Positions 1 to 7,345 of a stretch of DNA of 64,000 nucleotides are shown here, piece after piece (position 1 is the first letter of the stretch; each line of letters begins with the position of its first letter). The notes below the pieces were generated by a model that was not told where the DNA came from, searched no databases, and saw nothing but the letters and a program-made list of their open reading frames with translations. This DNA comes from JBCDCB01 sp039182735. GTDB lineage: Bacteria; Planctomycetota; Phycisphaerae; Phycisphaerales; UBA1924. The DNA lies in the NCBI GenBank assembly GCA_039182735.1, contig JBCDCB010000013.1:1-64000 (forward strand). The letters are read 5' to 3'. The translations under genes were made by a program, and so were the position numbers.

Positions 1-1030
1 ACACGTCGTGGGCGGTCGCGTCGATGGTGATCGCGCGTTGATCGACGAAGCTCGTGCCGCCCGCCCAGTCTGGGTCGCCCGGGATGGGCCCCGCTGCCGA
101 CCAACGCGTCGCGACCTCGTTGTGGGCGACCCGCTCAAGCGCCCGCCGAATCGCCTCGCGAGGCGGCAACGTGTGACGAGGCATCAGCCGCTGCGCGTCA
201 TCATTTGTGACCACGACCTCGTTTCGCAAGCCCTCCGCGAGCGGACGCGCGATCGCGGGGCTCACCGGTGTGACGAGTCCGATCCAGAGCGAGCTCAGGC
301 GTGGCGTCAGCACCGGCAACGGCACGATGAAGCGCTTCGAGAGCCCGAGCTGGCGCTGCATTTCATCCATCAGTTCGCGGTACGTCAGCACGGCCGGCCC
401 GCCGATCTCGACATCGGCGCCCGTGGTCTCCGTCAGTTCGAGGCAGTCCACCAGATAGCCGAGCACATCGACGACGCTGATCGGCTGGCAACGCGTGTTC
501 ACCCACTTGGGGGTCACCATCGCGGGCAAACGCTCGACGAGATAACGCAGTATCTCGAAAGACGCCGAGCCCGATCCGAGGATCATCGCGGCGCGAAACG
601 TGGTGACCGGCACCCCGCTCGACTCCAGAACGCGCTCGACCTCTCGGCGCGAGCGGAGGTGCTCACTCAGGTCGGGGCCCAGCTCACCGAGCCCACCCAG
701 GTAGACAATGTGCTCCACCTCCGACTCGCGCATGGCGCGCGAGAACGAACTCGCCAGGGCGCGATCACGCTCCGCGAAGTCGTGCGAGCCGGATTCCATC
801 GAATGAACGAGGTAGTACGCCACGTCGCAGCCCTGCGCGGCTTGGACGACGCCCGGCGTGTCGGCGAGATCCCCCCCGACGATCGTGACCCGATCCGAAG
901 GAACCCAGCCGCGATCGTGAAGCTTGCGAGGGTCGCGGGCCAGGCAGACAAGCTCGTGCCCGCGCTCAAGCAGCAGTGGCGCGAGGCGTCCACCGATGTA
1001 TCCAGTCGCACCCGTGAGGAAAATCTTCAT
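1..1030 (-). CDS. NAD(P)-binding SDR/NmrA-like oxidoreductase, partial (3' end outside window)
   Basis: Translation from the ATG at 1030 begins MKIFLTGATGYIGGRLAPLL, a classic N-terminal Rossmann fold with the GxxGxxG dinucleotide-binding motif at about residues 7-12. It continues with NmrA/DUF2867-like sequence, including an AYYLVHSM segment and FRAAMILGSGSASFEILRYL. About 343 codons are visible and the frame is still open at position 1, so the C-terminus lies outside the window. Proteins of this type are cytoplasmic NAD(P)-dependent epimerase/reductase-like enzymes; the substrate cannot be told. The start lies 7 bp after the stop of the small gene at 1038, suggesting one transcript with the two small genes upstream. 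Confidence 0.85.
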   Translation of the reverse strand, partial: MKIFLTGATGYIGGRLAPLLLERGHELVCLARDPRKLHDRGWVPSDRVTIVGGDLADTPGVVQAAQGCDVAYYLVHSMESGSHDFAERDRALASSFSRAMRESEVEHIVYLGGLGELGPDLSEHLRSRREVERVLESSGVPVTTFRAAMILGSGSASFEILRYLVERLPAMVTPKWVNTRCQPISVVDVLGYLVDCLELTETTGADVEIGGPAVLTYRELMDEMQRQLGLSKRFIVPLPVLTPRLSSLWIGLVTPVSPAIARPLAEGLRNEVVVTNDDAQRLMPRHTLPPREAIRRALERVAHNEVATRWSAAGPIPGDPDWAGGTSFVDQRAITIDATAHDV

Positions 1031-1037
1031 GGCGGCC

Positions 1038-1262
1038 CTATCCGAAACGGGTTCGAAAGACCGGAATCCCGCCGACGCGGACAGTCACCCAGAAGCCACG
1101 ACGACGCGGCAACGCACTCAACGCGTTGCGGCCCGCCCGGCGGCTGCGCCACAGCCCGCGAATCGCACGGATCTGAAAGGGCACCGCGATCTCAACGCGT
1201 TGACCGGACGCACGTACCGTCATCGGCACCCCGTCGATCGTGCCATCGAGTGCGCCGGTCAT
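1038..1262 (-). CDS. small basic hypothetical protein (74 aa)
   Basis: A 74-residue protein, MTGALDGTIDGVPMTVRASG..., with an arginine-rich middle and a C-terminal segment FWVTVRVGGIPVFRTRFG. No family is recognised. It begins 2 bp after the stop of the 69-aa gene at 1265 and ends 7 bp before the oxidoreductase start, so it sits in a tight three-gene arrangement that looks translationally coupled. The main support is gene spacing rather than homology. Both small proteins contain short beta-rich sequence including a DGTI motif, so they could be related or act together. Confidence 0.5.
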   Translation of the reverse strand: MTGALDGTIDGVPMTVRASGQRVEIAVPFQIRAIRGLWRSRRAGRNALSALPRRRGFWVTVRVGGIPVFRTRFG

Positions 1263-1264
1263 CT

Positions 1265-1474
1265 CTACTTTGGGTCGTGGGCGTTATCCCTCGTACGGAT
1301 CTTGATGGTCCCGTCGAGCTTCCATTGCGCGTGCTCGGCGTTCGACCCGGTGCCGCTCGGGACATGCACGTTCATGTTGCTGAACTCGTAGGTGATCTCG
1401 GCGTTTCGCCCGGTCAAACGGTCATAGAGCCCGATCGCGAGGTCGGGCCAAGTTTTCGTGTGGGTATCGTTCAT
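1265..1474 (-). CDS. small hypothetical protein (69 aa)
   Basis: The protein is MNDTHTKTWPDLAIGLYDRLTGRNAEITYEFSN..., 69 residues. A GGAGG ribosome-binding site lies 6 bp before the ATG at 1474, which decides the start; a longer open frame to 1567 has no such support. The N-terminal 'WPDLAIGLYDRLTGRNAEITYEF' stretch looks like a compact alpha/beta domain. No function is assigned. It heads a short minus-strand operon with the 74-aa protein and the oxidoreductase. Confidence 0.65.
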   Translation of the reverse strand: MNDTHTKTWPDLAIGLYDRLTGRNAEITYEFSNMNVHVPSGTGSNAEHAQWKLDGTIKIRTRDNAHDPK

Positions 1475-1567
1475 TTTGCCTCCGATGTGTACGTCTCCAC
1501 AGCCGGTTCGACAACGCCATGCGCTCGGATGTGGGAAACCGGGCAATCGACGGAGTCGTGTGCGCAC

Positions 1568-3847
1568 TTACGCGGGCCGACTCGCCCACCACGCACGCAT
1601 GCGTTCGAGGTCTTCGTCGCACAGGCCGAGCAGATCGGACACGAACGTATCGAGCGGCGCACGTTCGCGATCCGTGGGATCGCGTTTGAGCTCAGCCAAA
1701 CGGCGCGCGTGCGATGCGAGCGTCTCGATCGATTCTTGCGAGAGCGTTGGCGGCACCGGCAGCGCGCGGAGGTGCCCGATCTTGACCTGCGGCATGCCCT
1801 CTCGCGCATCGCGGAACCGGTTGAAGTGGAACCACCGGATGGGCAGCGCGTTCAGGTAGGCGACGAGCGCAAGCGGTGTCCACGGCGAGCGTGGGAAGGC
1901 CGCGAGAAGCGAGTTGCGAAAGGGCACCCCGTCGTGCAGCGCGGCGATCGGGTAGCGCGCGGTCTGGCGAAGCACCACAGGCACACGCTTGAAGCGCTCT
2001 TCGCCCATGCCGATGCGTTCAAGATCCTCGCGCGCGATCCACGTCGTGCAGGGCCGCAATCGGAAGGCGCGCACCGACTCACCGTCGCGGAGCGGCAAGA
2101 GACCCGTCGAGTGCTCGGTGCGCAGGTTGCCACGGAGGGACGGATCGGTCTGCACGCCGCGCTCGCCGAAGCTCTCGGGCGGGAGGTTCGGCAGCGCGCA
2201 CAGTCGATCGAGGAGTGCCCGCTCGCGTGCGCCGAGGTCCTCGCGTTCGATCGTCCATTCCTGACCGGGCCGCGGCGCGCCGCCCGGAATGCTCTGGGAA
2301 ACCAGCGCCATGCAGGGCTGGAAGACCCCATCGAAGGCACGGGCGCCGAAGGCCCTGATCGGTTGCGTCACCTGGCAGTGTGCGTCGTGCGCGCGGCGTG
2401 TCGGTTCGTACCCGTCGAGGTCGGCGACCGACGTCGGCAGCACGAGCCCGAGCATCCCGCCCGCGCGCAGCAGCGAGGCGGCGCGCGCCACAAAGCAACC
2501 GTGCGTCGTGCGGTAGCCTGCGAACGCGGGGTTGATCTCTTCGAGCAGGTGGCGAACGCCCAACGGCAGCGGCTGCGACGCGCGTCCGGCGTGCGCGATC
2601 CACGGCGGATTGCCGACGATGGCATCGAATCCGCGCACACCATCGTCCGCGTCAAAGACCTCTGGAAACGCGAACTGCCAGTGGAAGAAGCGGTGCTCGC
2701 GCGCACAGGTATCGATGGTCGCGCGCAGGCGATCGGGCGTTCGCTCGATGTGCCGATATGCCGCGTCGGTGATCGCGTCGTCACCTCGAATAAAGAAGGC
2801 AGCGCACCACGCGTCGTCGCGCACGCGTTCATGCTCCCGCGTGCGGCTCGGCGGGCGATCGACGCGCGGAGCGCCTGTGCGCTCGCGGCGGTTCTGCATG
2901 CGCTGGGCGCGGGCGTCATCGGGCGCGTCGTGTTCGAGCGGGCGGAACGCGCGGTCGGGGATGCGGTCGATCGTGAGTGATGGTGTGACGCCGAGCAGCG
3001 CGTTCCCGAGCCGGATGCGGTGCGCGAGTTCGGGCAGGTTGGCATCCCGCGTGGGCACGCGCATCGCGAGAGAGAGCCTGCAGAGTTCTACGGCGACGGG
3101 GTCGGCATCGACCCCGAACACGCACGTTCGCAGCACGTCGCGCAAGGCGTAGCGCGATTCGTCGTGCGTCGGCGATCGTTCGCCAACGCGCGCACGGGCG
3201 AGGTGGCTTGCGAGCCGGTAGGCTGCCGCGACCAGGAATCGCCCCGTGCCGCACGCGGGATCGCACACCGAGATGCGCAGGATCGCGTCGGCGCGGGCGG
3301 CTCGGACGCATTCCCCGGCGGCGTGCGCGTGTTCCGTGGCACAATCGACGCGTTCGTCGATGATCGGATCGAGCGTGCGCTGCAGCACGTGTTCGACGAT
3401 CGCGGCGGGCGTGTAGTACGACCCCGTCGCGCGCCGGCCTTTCGATCGCGTGCGACCGGGCGCACGCTCGAGTACCGCTTCGTACAGCGTTCCGAGCGGA
3501 TCGGAACCGAGTTCGCCGTACGTAGCGTGCTGCGCGACGCTTCGAAGCAGCGCCTCGGCGTCGGGTGACGCACACACTTCGAACGCCTTCGATCGGCTGG
3601 CTTCGTCCGATGGAGTCGGCTGATGGAGGATGTGCCTCGCGAGCATTCGGCATGCAATAAGGACAGAACGCTCCGTCGCCGAGCACTCTTCCGTGTCGCC
3701 CTGCCCCGGACTGGAATGCGCGTGACCAGGGTTCATGCAAGCGGCAGGTTCGCGCGCGAGCACCTCGACCGCGCGGCAGAACGCTTCGACCGCCGATCGC
3801 TGCGGTGCCCGCCTGGGGATCGTTCGATGTGCCGCGCGAGAACTCAT
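1568..3847 (-). CDS. N6-adenine DNA methyltransferase, Eco57I/TaqI-like class (759 aa)
   Basis: Transfers a methyl group from S-adenosylmethionine to adenine in DNA. Visible motifs in order: GSYYTP (about residues 142-147), the SAM-binding DPACGTG loop (196-202), VFGVDADP (243-250) and the catalytic NPPW (413-416), followed by a C-terminal region resembling a TaqI-type target-recognition domain (RFHFNRFRD..., MPQVKIGHLRALPVP). No PD-ExK nuclease motif is evident in the N-terminus and no restriction gene is beside it, so it may be an orphan modification enzyme or the remains of an R-M system. The ATG at 3847 overlaps, as ATGA, the stop of a truncated upstream frame; this is why it is preferred over the longer frame to 3928. 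Confidence 0.85.
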   Translation of the reverse strand: MSSRAAHRTIPRRAPQRSAVEAFCRAVEVLAREPAACMNPGHAHSSPGQGDTEECSATERSVLIACRMLARHILHQPTPSDEASRSKAFEVCASPDAEALLRSVAQHATYGELGSDPLGTLYEAVLERAPGRTRSKGRRATGSYYTPAAIVEHVLQRTLDPIIDERVDCATEHAHAAGECVRAARADAILRISVCDPACGTGRFLVAAAYRLASHLARARVGERSPTHDESRYALRDVLRTCVFGVDADPVAVELCRLSLAMRVPTRDANLPELAHRIRLGNALLGVTPSLTIDRIPDRAFRPLEHDAPDDARAQRMQNRRERTGAPRVDRPPSRTREHERVRDDAWCAAFFIRGDDAITDAAYRHIERTPDRLRATIDTCAREHRFFHWQFAFPEVFDADDGVRGFDAIVGNPPWIAHAGRASQPLPLGVRHLLEEINPAFAGYRTTHGCFVARAASLLRAGGMLGLVLPTSVADLDGYEPTRRAHDAHCQVTQPIRAFGARAFDGVFQPCMALVSQSIPGGAPRPGQEWTIEREDLGARERALLDRLCALPNLPPESFGERGVQTDPSLRGNLRTEHSTGLLPLRDGESVRAFRLRPCTTWIAREDLERIGMGEERFKRVPVVLRQTARYPIAALHDGVPFRNSLLAAFPRSPWTPLALVAYLNALPIRWFHFNRFRDAREGMPQVKIGHLRALPVPPTLSQESIETLASHARRLAELKRDPTDRERAPLDTFVSDLLGLCDEDLERMRAWWASRPA

Positions 3848-4100
3848 AAGCCAATGAGCGTACCGAGCGTCTCGGCGACGCGCGGGTGCTTCAGCAGCGC
3901 AGAGGCGTTGATCTCTTCGATGCCGCATGCCAAATCAGGCGTCGCGCTCGATGCAGTCGCGTGGCACGGAGGATGATCGAGACAGCACCGGCGACGGAAT
4001 CGCTCAAGGACTCCCGTCGAGTTCGCGCAAGAGGTTGTCCGGGCTCCACACCCGTTCGGCGAGTTGCTGGCAGAGCGCCTGACGGGCGTCGCAGCGAGAT
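3844..4100 (-). pseudogene. C-terminal stubs of one or two lost genes upstream of the methyltransferase
   Basis: Two protein-like C-termini are readable on the minus strand without start codons. One ends ...CQQLAERVWSPDNLLREL-DGSP with a stop at about 4009-4011. The other, in another frame, ends ...GIEEINASALLKHPRVAE-TLGTLIGL with its TGA overlapping the methyltransferase ATG at 3844-3847. Both look like genuine soluble-protein tails, but their N-terminal parts are missing because a HINT remnant in the opposite orientation begins at about 4095. The ATGA coupling suggests the methyltransferase once followed a partner gene. Which family the stubs came from cannot be told. Confidence 0.4.
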
Positions 4101-4450
4101 CACTCTCCTCCGCCCCCTGCCGTGGGTGCTCCTCAACGACGCGAACGCGGCTCGCGCATCGAACTCGCGATGTACGAAATGGGCATGGTCGGCATGGCGA
4201 CGGTCACGGCCGTCAACCCTTGCCCGTCGCTGGAGACGCCGGCCGCGGGGCACCGCTACGTCACGGGCACCTTCGTCACCTACAACGCTACCGTCCTCGA
4301 ACTCCACGTCGAGGGTCTCGACGAGCCCATTGTCACGACGCCGACGCACCCGTTCTGGTCGGTCGAGGATGACGCCTGGCTCCCCGCCGGCGAGCTCGAA
4401 CCCGGCGACCTGCTCTCGACAGCCGAAGGCGATGCGTGGCCGCGTTGGTT
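4095..4450 (+). pseudogene. HINT-domain (polymorphic toxin type) remnant, frameshifted
   Basis: The frame from about 4098 reads ITLLRPLPWVLLNDANA. After a frame change near 4150 it continues RIELAMYEMGMVGMATVTAV, then VTGTFVTYNATVLELHVEGL and PIVTTPTHPFWSVEDDAWLP-AGELEPGDLL. The TPTHPFW and AGEL.PGD motifs are typical of the Hedgehog/intein (HINT) domain that precedes toxin tips in large Rhs/polymorphic toxins. The N-terminal part of the domain (the Cys start) and the C-terminal VYNLEV...HTYFV half are absent. It is therefore a decayed fragment, probably left by an old rearrangement beside the tRNA-Lys integration hotspot. Confidence 0.6.
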
Positions 4451-4594
4451 CCCGGCGAAGAATCGAGCGACTTTCGGATTGCGTTTCGTGGACCGGGTCG
4501 CGACACTCGGGTGGGATCCTGATTCTCGAGCAAAGAGGCCTCGCCCGTGTGTTCCGTGCGACCGGCTCTGATGGATCAGAAACCCGGCGCACAT

Positions 4595-4637
4595 GTACCC
4601 CCCGAAGGACTCGAACCTTCAACCCGCTGATTAAGAG
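4595..4637. repeat. left attachment-site repeat (43 bp, tRNA-Lys 3' fragment)
   Basis: Identical over 43 bp to 15044-15086. It contains the tRNA-Lys 3' acceptor strand, T arm, variable region and the 3' side of the anticodon arm (including CGAAGGACTCGAACC), ending at the anticodon loop. The sequence diverges straight afterwards, so no functional tRNA is present here. Confidence 0.93.
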
Positions 4638-4767
4638 AACACGGTTGGGAGCGTTGTTCGGTGTCCGTCAATGTCTGTGTATGTCCCCGAATCGGCCGTA
4701 AAGTGCATACCAGAGAGGATTTACGGTGGCATCAGGTGTCCGTTGGTGTATTGTCGAATCGGCAGAA

Positions 4768-4799
4768 GTTGCGCTCGAAAGTTGCGCGATGGTTGCGCC
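4768..4799 (+). repeat. GTTGCGC repeat cluster, possible integrase arm sites (left end)
   Basis: GTTGCGC occurs at 4768, 4781 and 4792, spaced 13 and 11 bp, between the left att repeat and the integrase start. The same heptamer is repeated twice, 11 bp apart, just inside the right att repeat. Clustering at both ends, in one orientation and near helical spacing, is what arm-type sites of a tyrosine integrase would look like. Confidence 0.45.
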
Positions 4800-4800
4800 G

Positions 4801-6072
4801 ATGGAGTCACCGATGCGACGCGAGAACCTCACCCCGGCACGAATCGAGCGCCTCCGCCCCCGCGACGGGCGAGCTGGCGTCCTCTGCGACACCCAGGTCG
4901 TCGGCCTTCGCGCCGTCGCCCACCCCGGCGGGACGCGCTCCTGGGAGGTCGTGAAGAAGCTCCCCTCGGGCCGTGTCGTCCGTCGCCGCCTGGGCCAGAT
5001 CCTCCGCACCGACGGCGACGCGATCGAGGAGGTTCGGGACGACGCCCGTCGCGTGATCGAGGCCCTCGTGAAGGGCCGCGAGGCCGACGCCGTCGACCGA
5101 CGGATGACGGTCGCCCAGATGCTCCGCCGCTACGCCGAGACCCCCGGTCGGAACGGGCCGGCGAAGGCCGACGACACCCGCCGCGGGATCGAGTACGTCG
5201 CCGACAGACTCCTCGGACGCCTGGGCGAGGCGCTCGCCTCGGGCGTCACCCAGACCGAGGTGAGGGCGCTCTACCAGCGTCTCCGGGGCGAGTCCGACAC
5301 GCCACACCGCGCGAACCGCGCGATCGGGAACCTACGCGCCGCCTACTCCGTCGCGATCGAGTCAGGATGGATCGAGCGGACCGACAACCCCGCGAAGGGG
5401 ATCAAGCTCGGGCGCGAGAAGCCGCGCGAGCGGATCCTCAACCCCGACGAGGGCGAAGTTCGTCGCTTCCTGGAGGCGCTTAACGCCGAGCCCTGCGCGA
5501 CACAGCGCGACGCCGTCCTCCTCGCTCTGTCGACTGGCCTCCGCAAGGGCGACCTCCTCCGGATCGAGTGGGAATGGGTCGACGTCGACGCGGGGCGGAT
5601 CGAGATCCCCGCGCTGTCGAAGACCGGAGACCGTCACGTCGTCAAGCTGAGCCCGTCGGCGCTCGGCGTGATACGCGACCGCGCGTCGTGGCGAGACCGC
5701 GAGATTCTCCGGCTCCGACGCGACAAGCGCTACGACCGCGCCGAGATCGTCGAGCGTTTCGTCTTCCCGACCACCCGGCCGGGCAAGCTACGCCGCTCCG
5801 ATGGTCACCTCACCGACATCCGTTACGCCGTCCGTCGGGCTAGTGATCGAGCGGGCATCCGCGACCTTCGTCCCCACGACCTGCGCCGAACCTTCGGCAC
5901 GCTCGCGATGGCAGCGAACCTCTCGCCCGAGCTGGTGGGCCAGGCGCTCGGCCACCGACGCGGCTCCACTGCGACCGCTGCGTATCAGGCCGCCGCCGAG
6001 TCGATGAAGGCCGACGTCGGTCGCGTCGTCGGTGACCTGATCGAGCGGTACAGCAAGGGAGCAGCGTCGTGA
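4801..6072 (+). CDS. int: tyrosine recombinase / phage-type integrase
   Basis: A site-specific recombinase expected to integrate and excise the element at tRNA-Lys. From the ATG at 4801 (423 aa), the N-terminal arm-binding region is followed by a SAM-like core-binding domain (about 100-200) and the catalytic domain with Arg248 (STGLRKGDLL), Lys274, the HDLR box His359-x-x-Arg362, His385 (LGHRRGS) and the nucleophile Tyr395. All catalytic residues are present, so it looks active. The frame could start as early as 4726 or at 4813; 4801 is preferred because the GTTGCGC repeats and attachment region lie just upstream. No clear ribosome-binding site separates these options. The stop overlaps the next start as GTGATG. 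Confidence 0.93.
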   Translation: MESPMRRENLTPARIERLRPRDGRAGVLCDTQVVGLRAVAHPGGTRSWEVVKKLPSGRVVRRRLGQILRTDGDAIEEVRDDARRVIEALVKGREADAVDRRMTVAQMLRRYAETPGRNGPAKADDTRRGIEYVADRLLGRLGEALASGVTQTEVRALYQRLRGESDTPHRANRAIGNLRAAYSVAIESGWIERTDNPAKGIKLGREKPRERILNPDEGEVRRFLEALNAEPCATQRDAVLLALSTGLRKGDLLRIEWEWVDVDAGRIEIPALSKTGDRHVVKLSPSALGVIRDRASWRDREILRLRRDKRYDRAEIVERFVFPTTRPGKLRRSDGHLTDIRYAVRRASDRAGIRDLRPHDLRRTFGTLAMAANLSPELVGQALGHRRGSTATAAYQAAAESMKADVGRVVGDLIERYSKGAAS

Positions 6073-6539
6073 TGAGATCTCTCCGCCAGTTGTTCGCATC
6101 GGCGCGGAAGCGCCAAGCCGAGCGCCCGATCGGCGAGAAGGTAGAGTCGTCGGGCCGGTTCGCCGACGCCGTCTCGAAGCTCGCAGGCAACTCTGACGAG
6201 CTAACGCTCCGGTCGCGTCTCGACGCGCAGGCGAGGACGCTCGACGAGGCGGGCGTCCCAAGAACCTACTCCATCGAGGGTGACGACTGGCCCGACGGCT
6301 ACATCGAGAAGTCCACGCTCGGCGCGATCATCGCCGAGAGCCTGCCGGATGTCGTGAGCGACACGAACTACCCGAGGATCTGGCGTAGGAACCTCAAGGC
6401 GCGGGTGCCCCATCATGAGCGGAACCGCCAAGCGGTCCGCGTCAACCTCACGGTTCTTCGCCAACAAGTCCGCGCCGTCTACGGTCGCGACCTACCCGAG
6501 CGAGCCGTCGACGAGATCCGACTGAGGAGTGTCGCGTGA
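6072..6539 (+). CDS. hypothetical protein in integrase operon (155 aa)
   Basis: Starts at ATG 6072 (or GTG 6069) overlapping the integrase stop, so it is translationally coupled to int. The protein, MRSLRQLFASARKRQAERP..., is charged and predicted helical, with a central segment SIEGDDWPDGYIEKSTLGAI and an Arg-rich C-terminal part (YPRIWRRNLKARVPHHERNRQ). It is soluble, with no signal peptide. I recognise no family. Its place directly after int suggests a role in excision, control or DNA binding, but this is inference only. Confidence 0.7.
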   Translation: MRSLRQLFASARKRQAERPIGEKVESSGRFADAVSKLAGNSDELTLRSRLDAQARTLDEAGVPRTYSIEGDDWPDGYIEKSTLGAIIAESLPDVVSDTNYPRIWRRNLKARVPHHERNRQAVRVNLTVLRQQVRAVYGRDLPERAVDEIRLRSVA

Positions 6540-6799
6540 ACCGCCATCGCGCCGCGATCATCTCGACGCTCGTCGCCTGCCTGGGCGGATGCGCAGCGCC
6601 GCAGGATCCGACGCCGCACCGACGCGCGACCCCGACGTTCGACGCCTCCGTCCACGGCGCTAGCGGGCTCGACTTCGTCGGTCCGTCGCTCGATCACGCG
6701 AACGCGACACGCGCCGAGCGACGCCAGCTCCGGACCGACCGCGCCGAGCGACGCCGCGCCGTTCGCCGCTCGGATCCGGTCCTCACAGAGCCGCGATAG
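6536..6799 (+). CDS. small predicted lipoprotein (87 aa)
   Basis: GTG start at 6536 overlaps the previous stop (GTGA). The N-terminus MNRHRAAIISTLVACLGGCA has positively charged residues, a short hydrophobic stretch and a lipobox LGGC, so it should be lipid-anchored after cleavage before Cys19. The mature part is short and very Arg-rich (RAERRQLRTDRAERRRAVRR). A lipoprotein inside the integration/replication half of the element is unexpected. Superinfection exclusion or surface modification are possible roles but are not shown by sequence. Confidence 0.65.
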   Translation: MNRHRAAIISTLVACLGGCAAPQDPTPHRRATPTFDASVHGASGLDFVGPSLDHANATRAERRQLRTDRAERRRAVRRSDPVLTEPR

Positions 6800-6807
6800 A
6801 AAGTCGT

Positions 6808-6831
6808 GTCTGAGTCCCAGCAGACTCGGAC
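6808..6831 (+). terminator. hairpin after lipoprotein gene (weak terminator candidate)
   Basis: A 9-bp stem GTCTGAGTC / GACTCGGAC (one G-T pair) around the loop CCAGCA lies 8 bp after the stop at 6799. No U-tract follows, so it may only be an RNA-stabilising or partial terminator structure separating the int transcript from the alpA transcript. Confidence 0.35.
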
Positions 6832-6873
6832 AAAGCCCGCAGGCCGCCCGTTCCGGGTGCCGAAGCGCTCGTA

Positions 6874-6920
6874 GGTTCACCCCGTAGCCGCGGATGCTCG
6901 CGGCCGGAACGGAGTGAACC
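6874..6920 (+). promoter_or_regulatory. nested inverted repeat before alpA-like gene
   Basis: GGTTCAC (6874-6880) and GTGAACC (6914-6920) form a perfect 7-bp inverted repeat. It encloses a second one, CCGCG...CGCGG. The right arm ends one base before the ATG at 6922 and overlaps the ribosome-binding region (ACGGAG). This could be an operator for the AlpA-like protein itself or an RNA hairpin limiting its translation. Confidence 0.45.
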
Positions 6921-6921
6921 A

Positions 6922-7179
6922 ATGAATACAACGATCAACCGCAACGGGGTCGAGGACCGGCTCATCGACGAGCTGGAGTTCGCCCGCATCGCGGGTGTCA
7001 CCGACAAGACCGCGCGCCTCTGGCGATCCCAGCGCAAAGGCCCATCGTTCGTGAAGCTCGGCGACGGCCCGAAGGCCGCCGTCCGCTACTGGCTCTCAGA
7101 GGTGATGCGTTGGCTCGACGAGCGCGTCGTGAAGTGCGAGCAGGCGCGCGATGCCGAAGCGAAGGCCGAGGCCGCTTGA
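6922..7179 (+). CDS. AlpA/excisionase-like helix-turn-helix protein (85 aa)
   Basis: An 85-residue protein with a MerR/AlpA-type winged helix-turn-helix: LIDELEFARIAGVTDKTARL-WRSQRKGPSFVKLGDGPKAA-VRYWLSEVMRWLDER. The 'GVTDKTARLWRSQRKGPSFVKLG...VRYWLSEVMRWL' pattern is typical of the HTH_17/AlpA group that acts as excision factor or transcriptional activator in P4-like and PICI elements. In this context it probably binds near the attachment ends and/or controls int and replication genes. A nested inverted repeat directly upstream may be its operator. Confidence 0.8.
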   Translation: MNTTINRNGVEDRLIDELEFARIAGVTDKTARLWRSQRKGPSFVKLGDGPKAAVRYWLSEVMRWLDERVVKCEQARDAEAKAEAA

Positions 7180-7345
7180 TCCGGGCGATCGCGTGCGGGT
7201 CACCTGGACGAAGGCCGAGTCCGTCTCCGCCGAAGTCGTCCGGGTCGTCGAACACGCGATCTACGGGCCTCTCGTCGACGTCCTCCTCCCCGACGGGAGC
7301 GAGACGCGCGTCGTGCGGGACCGCGTGAAGAAGACCACCCAGTGA
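7151..7345 (+). CDS. small hypothetical protein, SH3-barrel-like (64 aa)
   Basis: MPKRRPRPLDPGDRVRVTWT... overlaps the end of the AlpA-like gene by 29 bp and the start of the primase by 4 bp, so it fits an operon with full coupling. The alternation of beta-prone segments (DRVRVTW, SAEVVRVVE, LVDVLLPDG, ETRVVRDRVKK) resembles a small SH3/KOW-like nucleic-acid-binding barrel. A GTG at 7193 is an alternative start. No close family is recognised. Confidence 0.55.
   Translation: MPKRRPRPLDPGDRVRVTWTKAESVSAEVVRVVEHAIYGPLVDVLLPDGSETRVVRDRVKKTTQ

Noticed and set aside
8..2980. Very long plus-strand open frame (990 codons) opposite the oxidoreductase and methyltransferase genes
   Set aside because: Its translation is Arg/Ala/His-rich with no domain, and the opposite strand carries clear NPPW/DPACGTG and Rossmann motifs. 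Long antisense frames are expected at this GC content.
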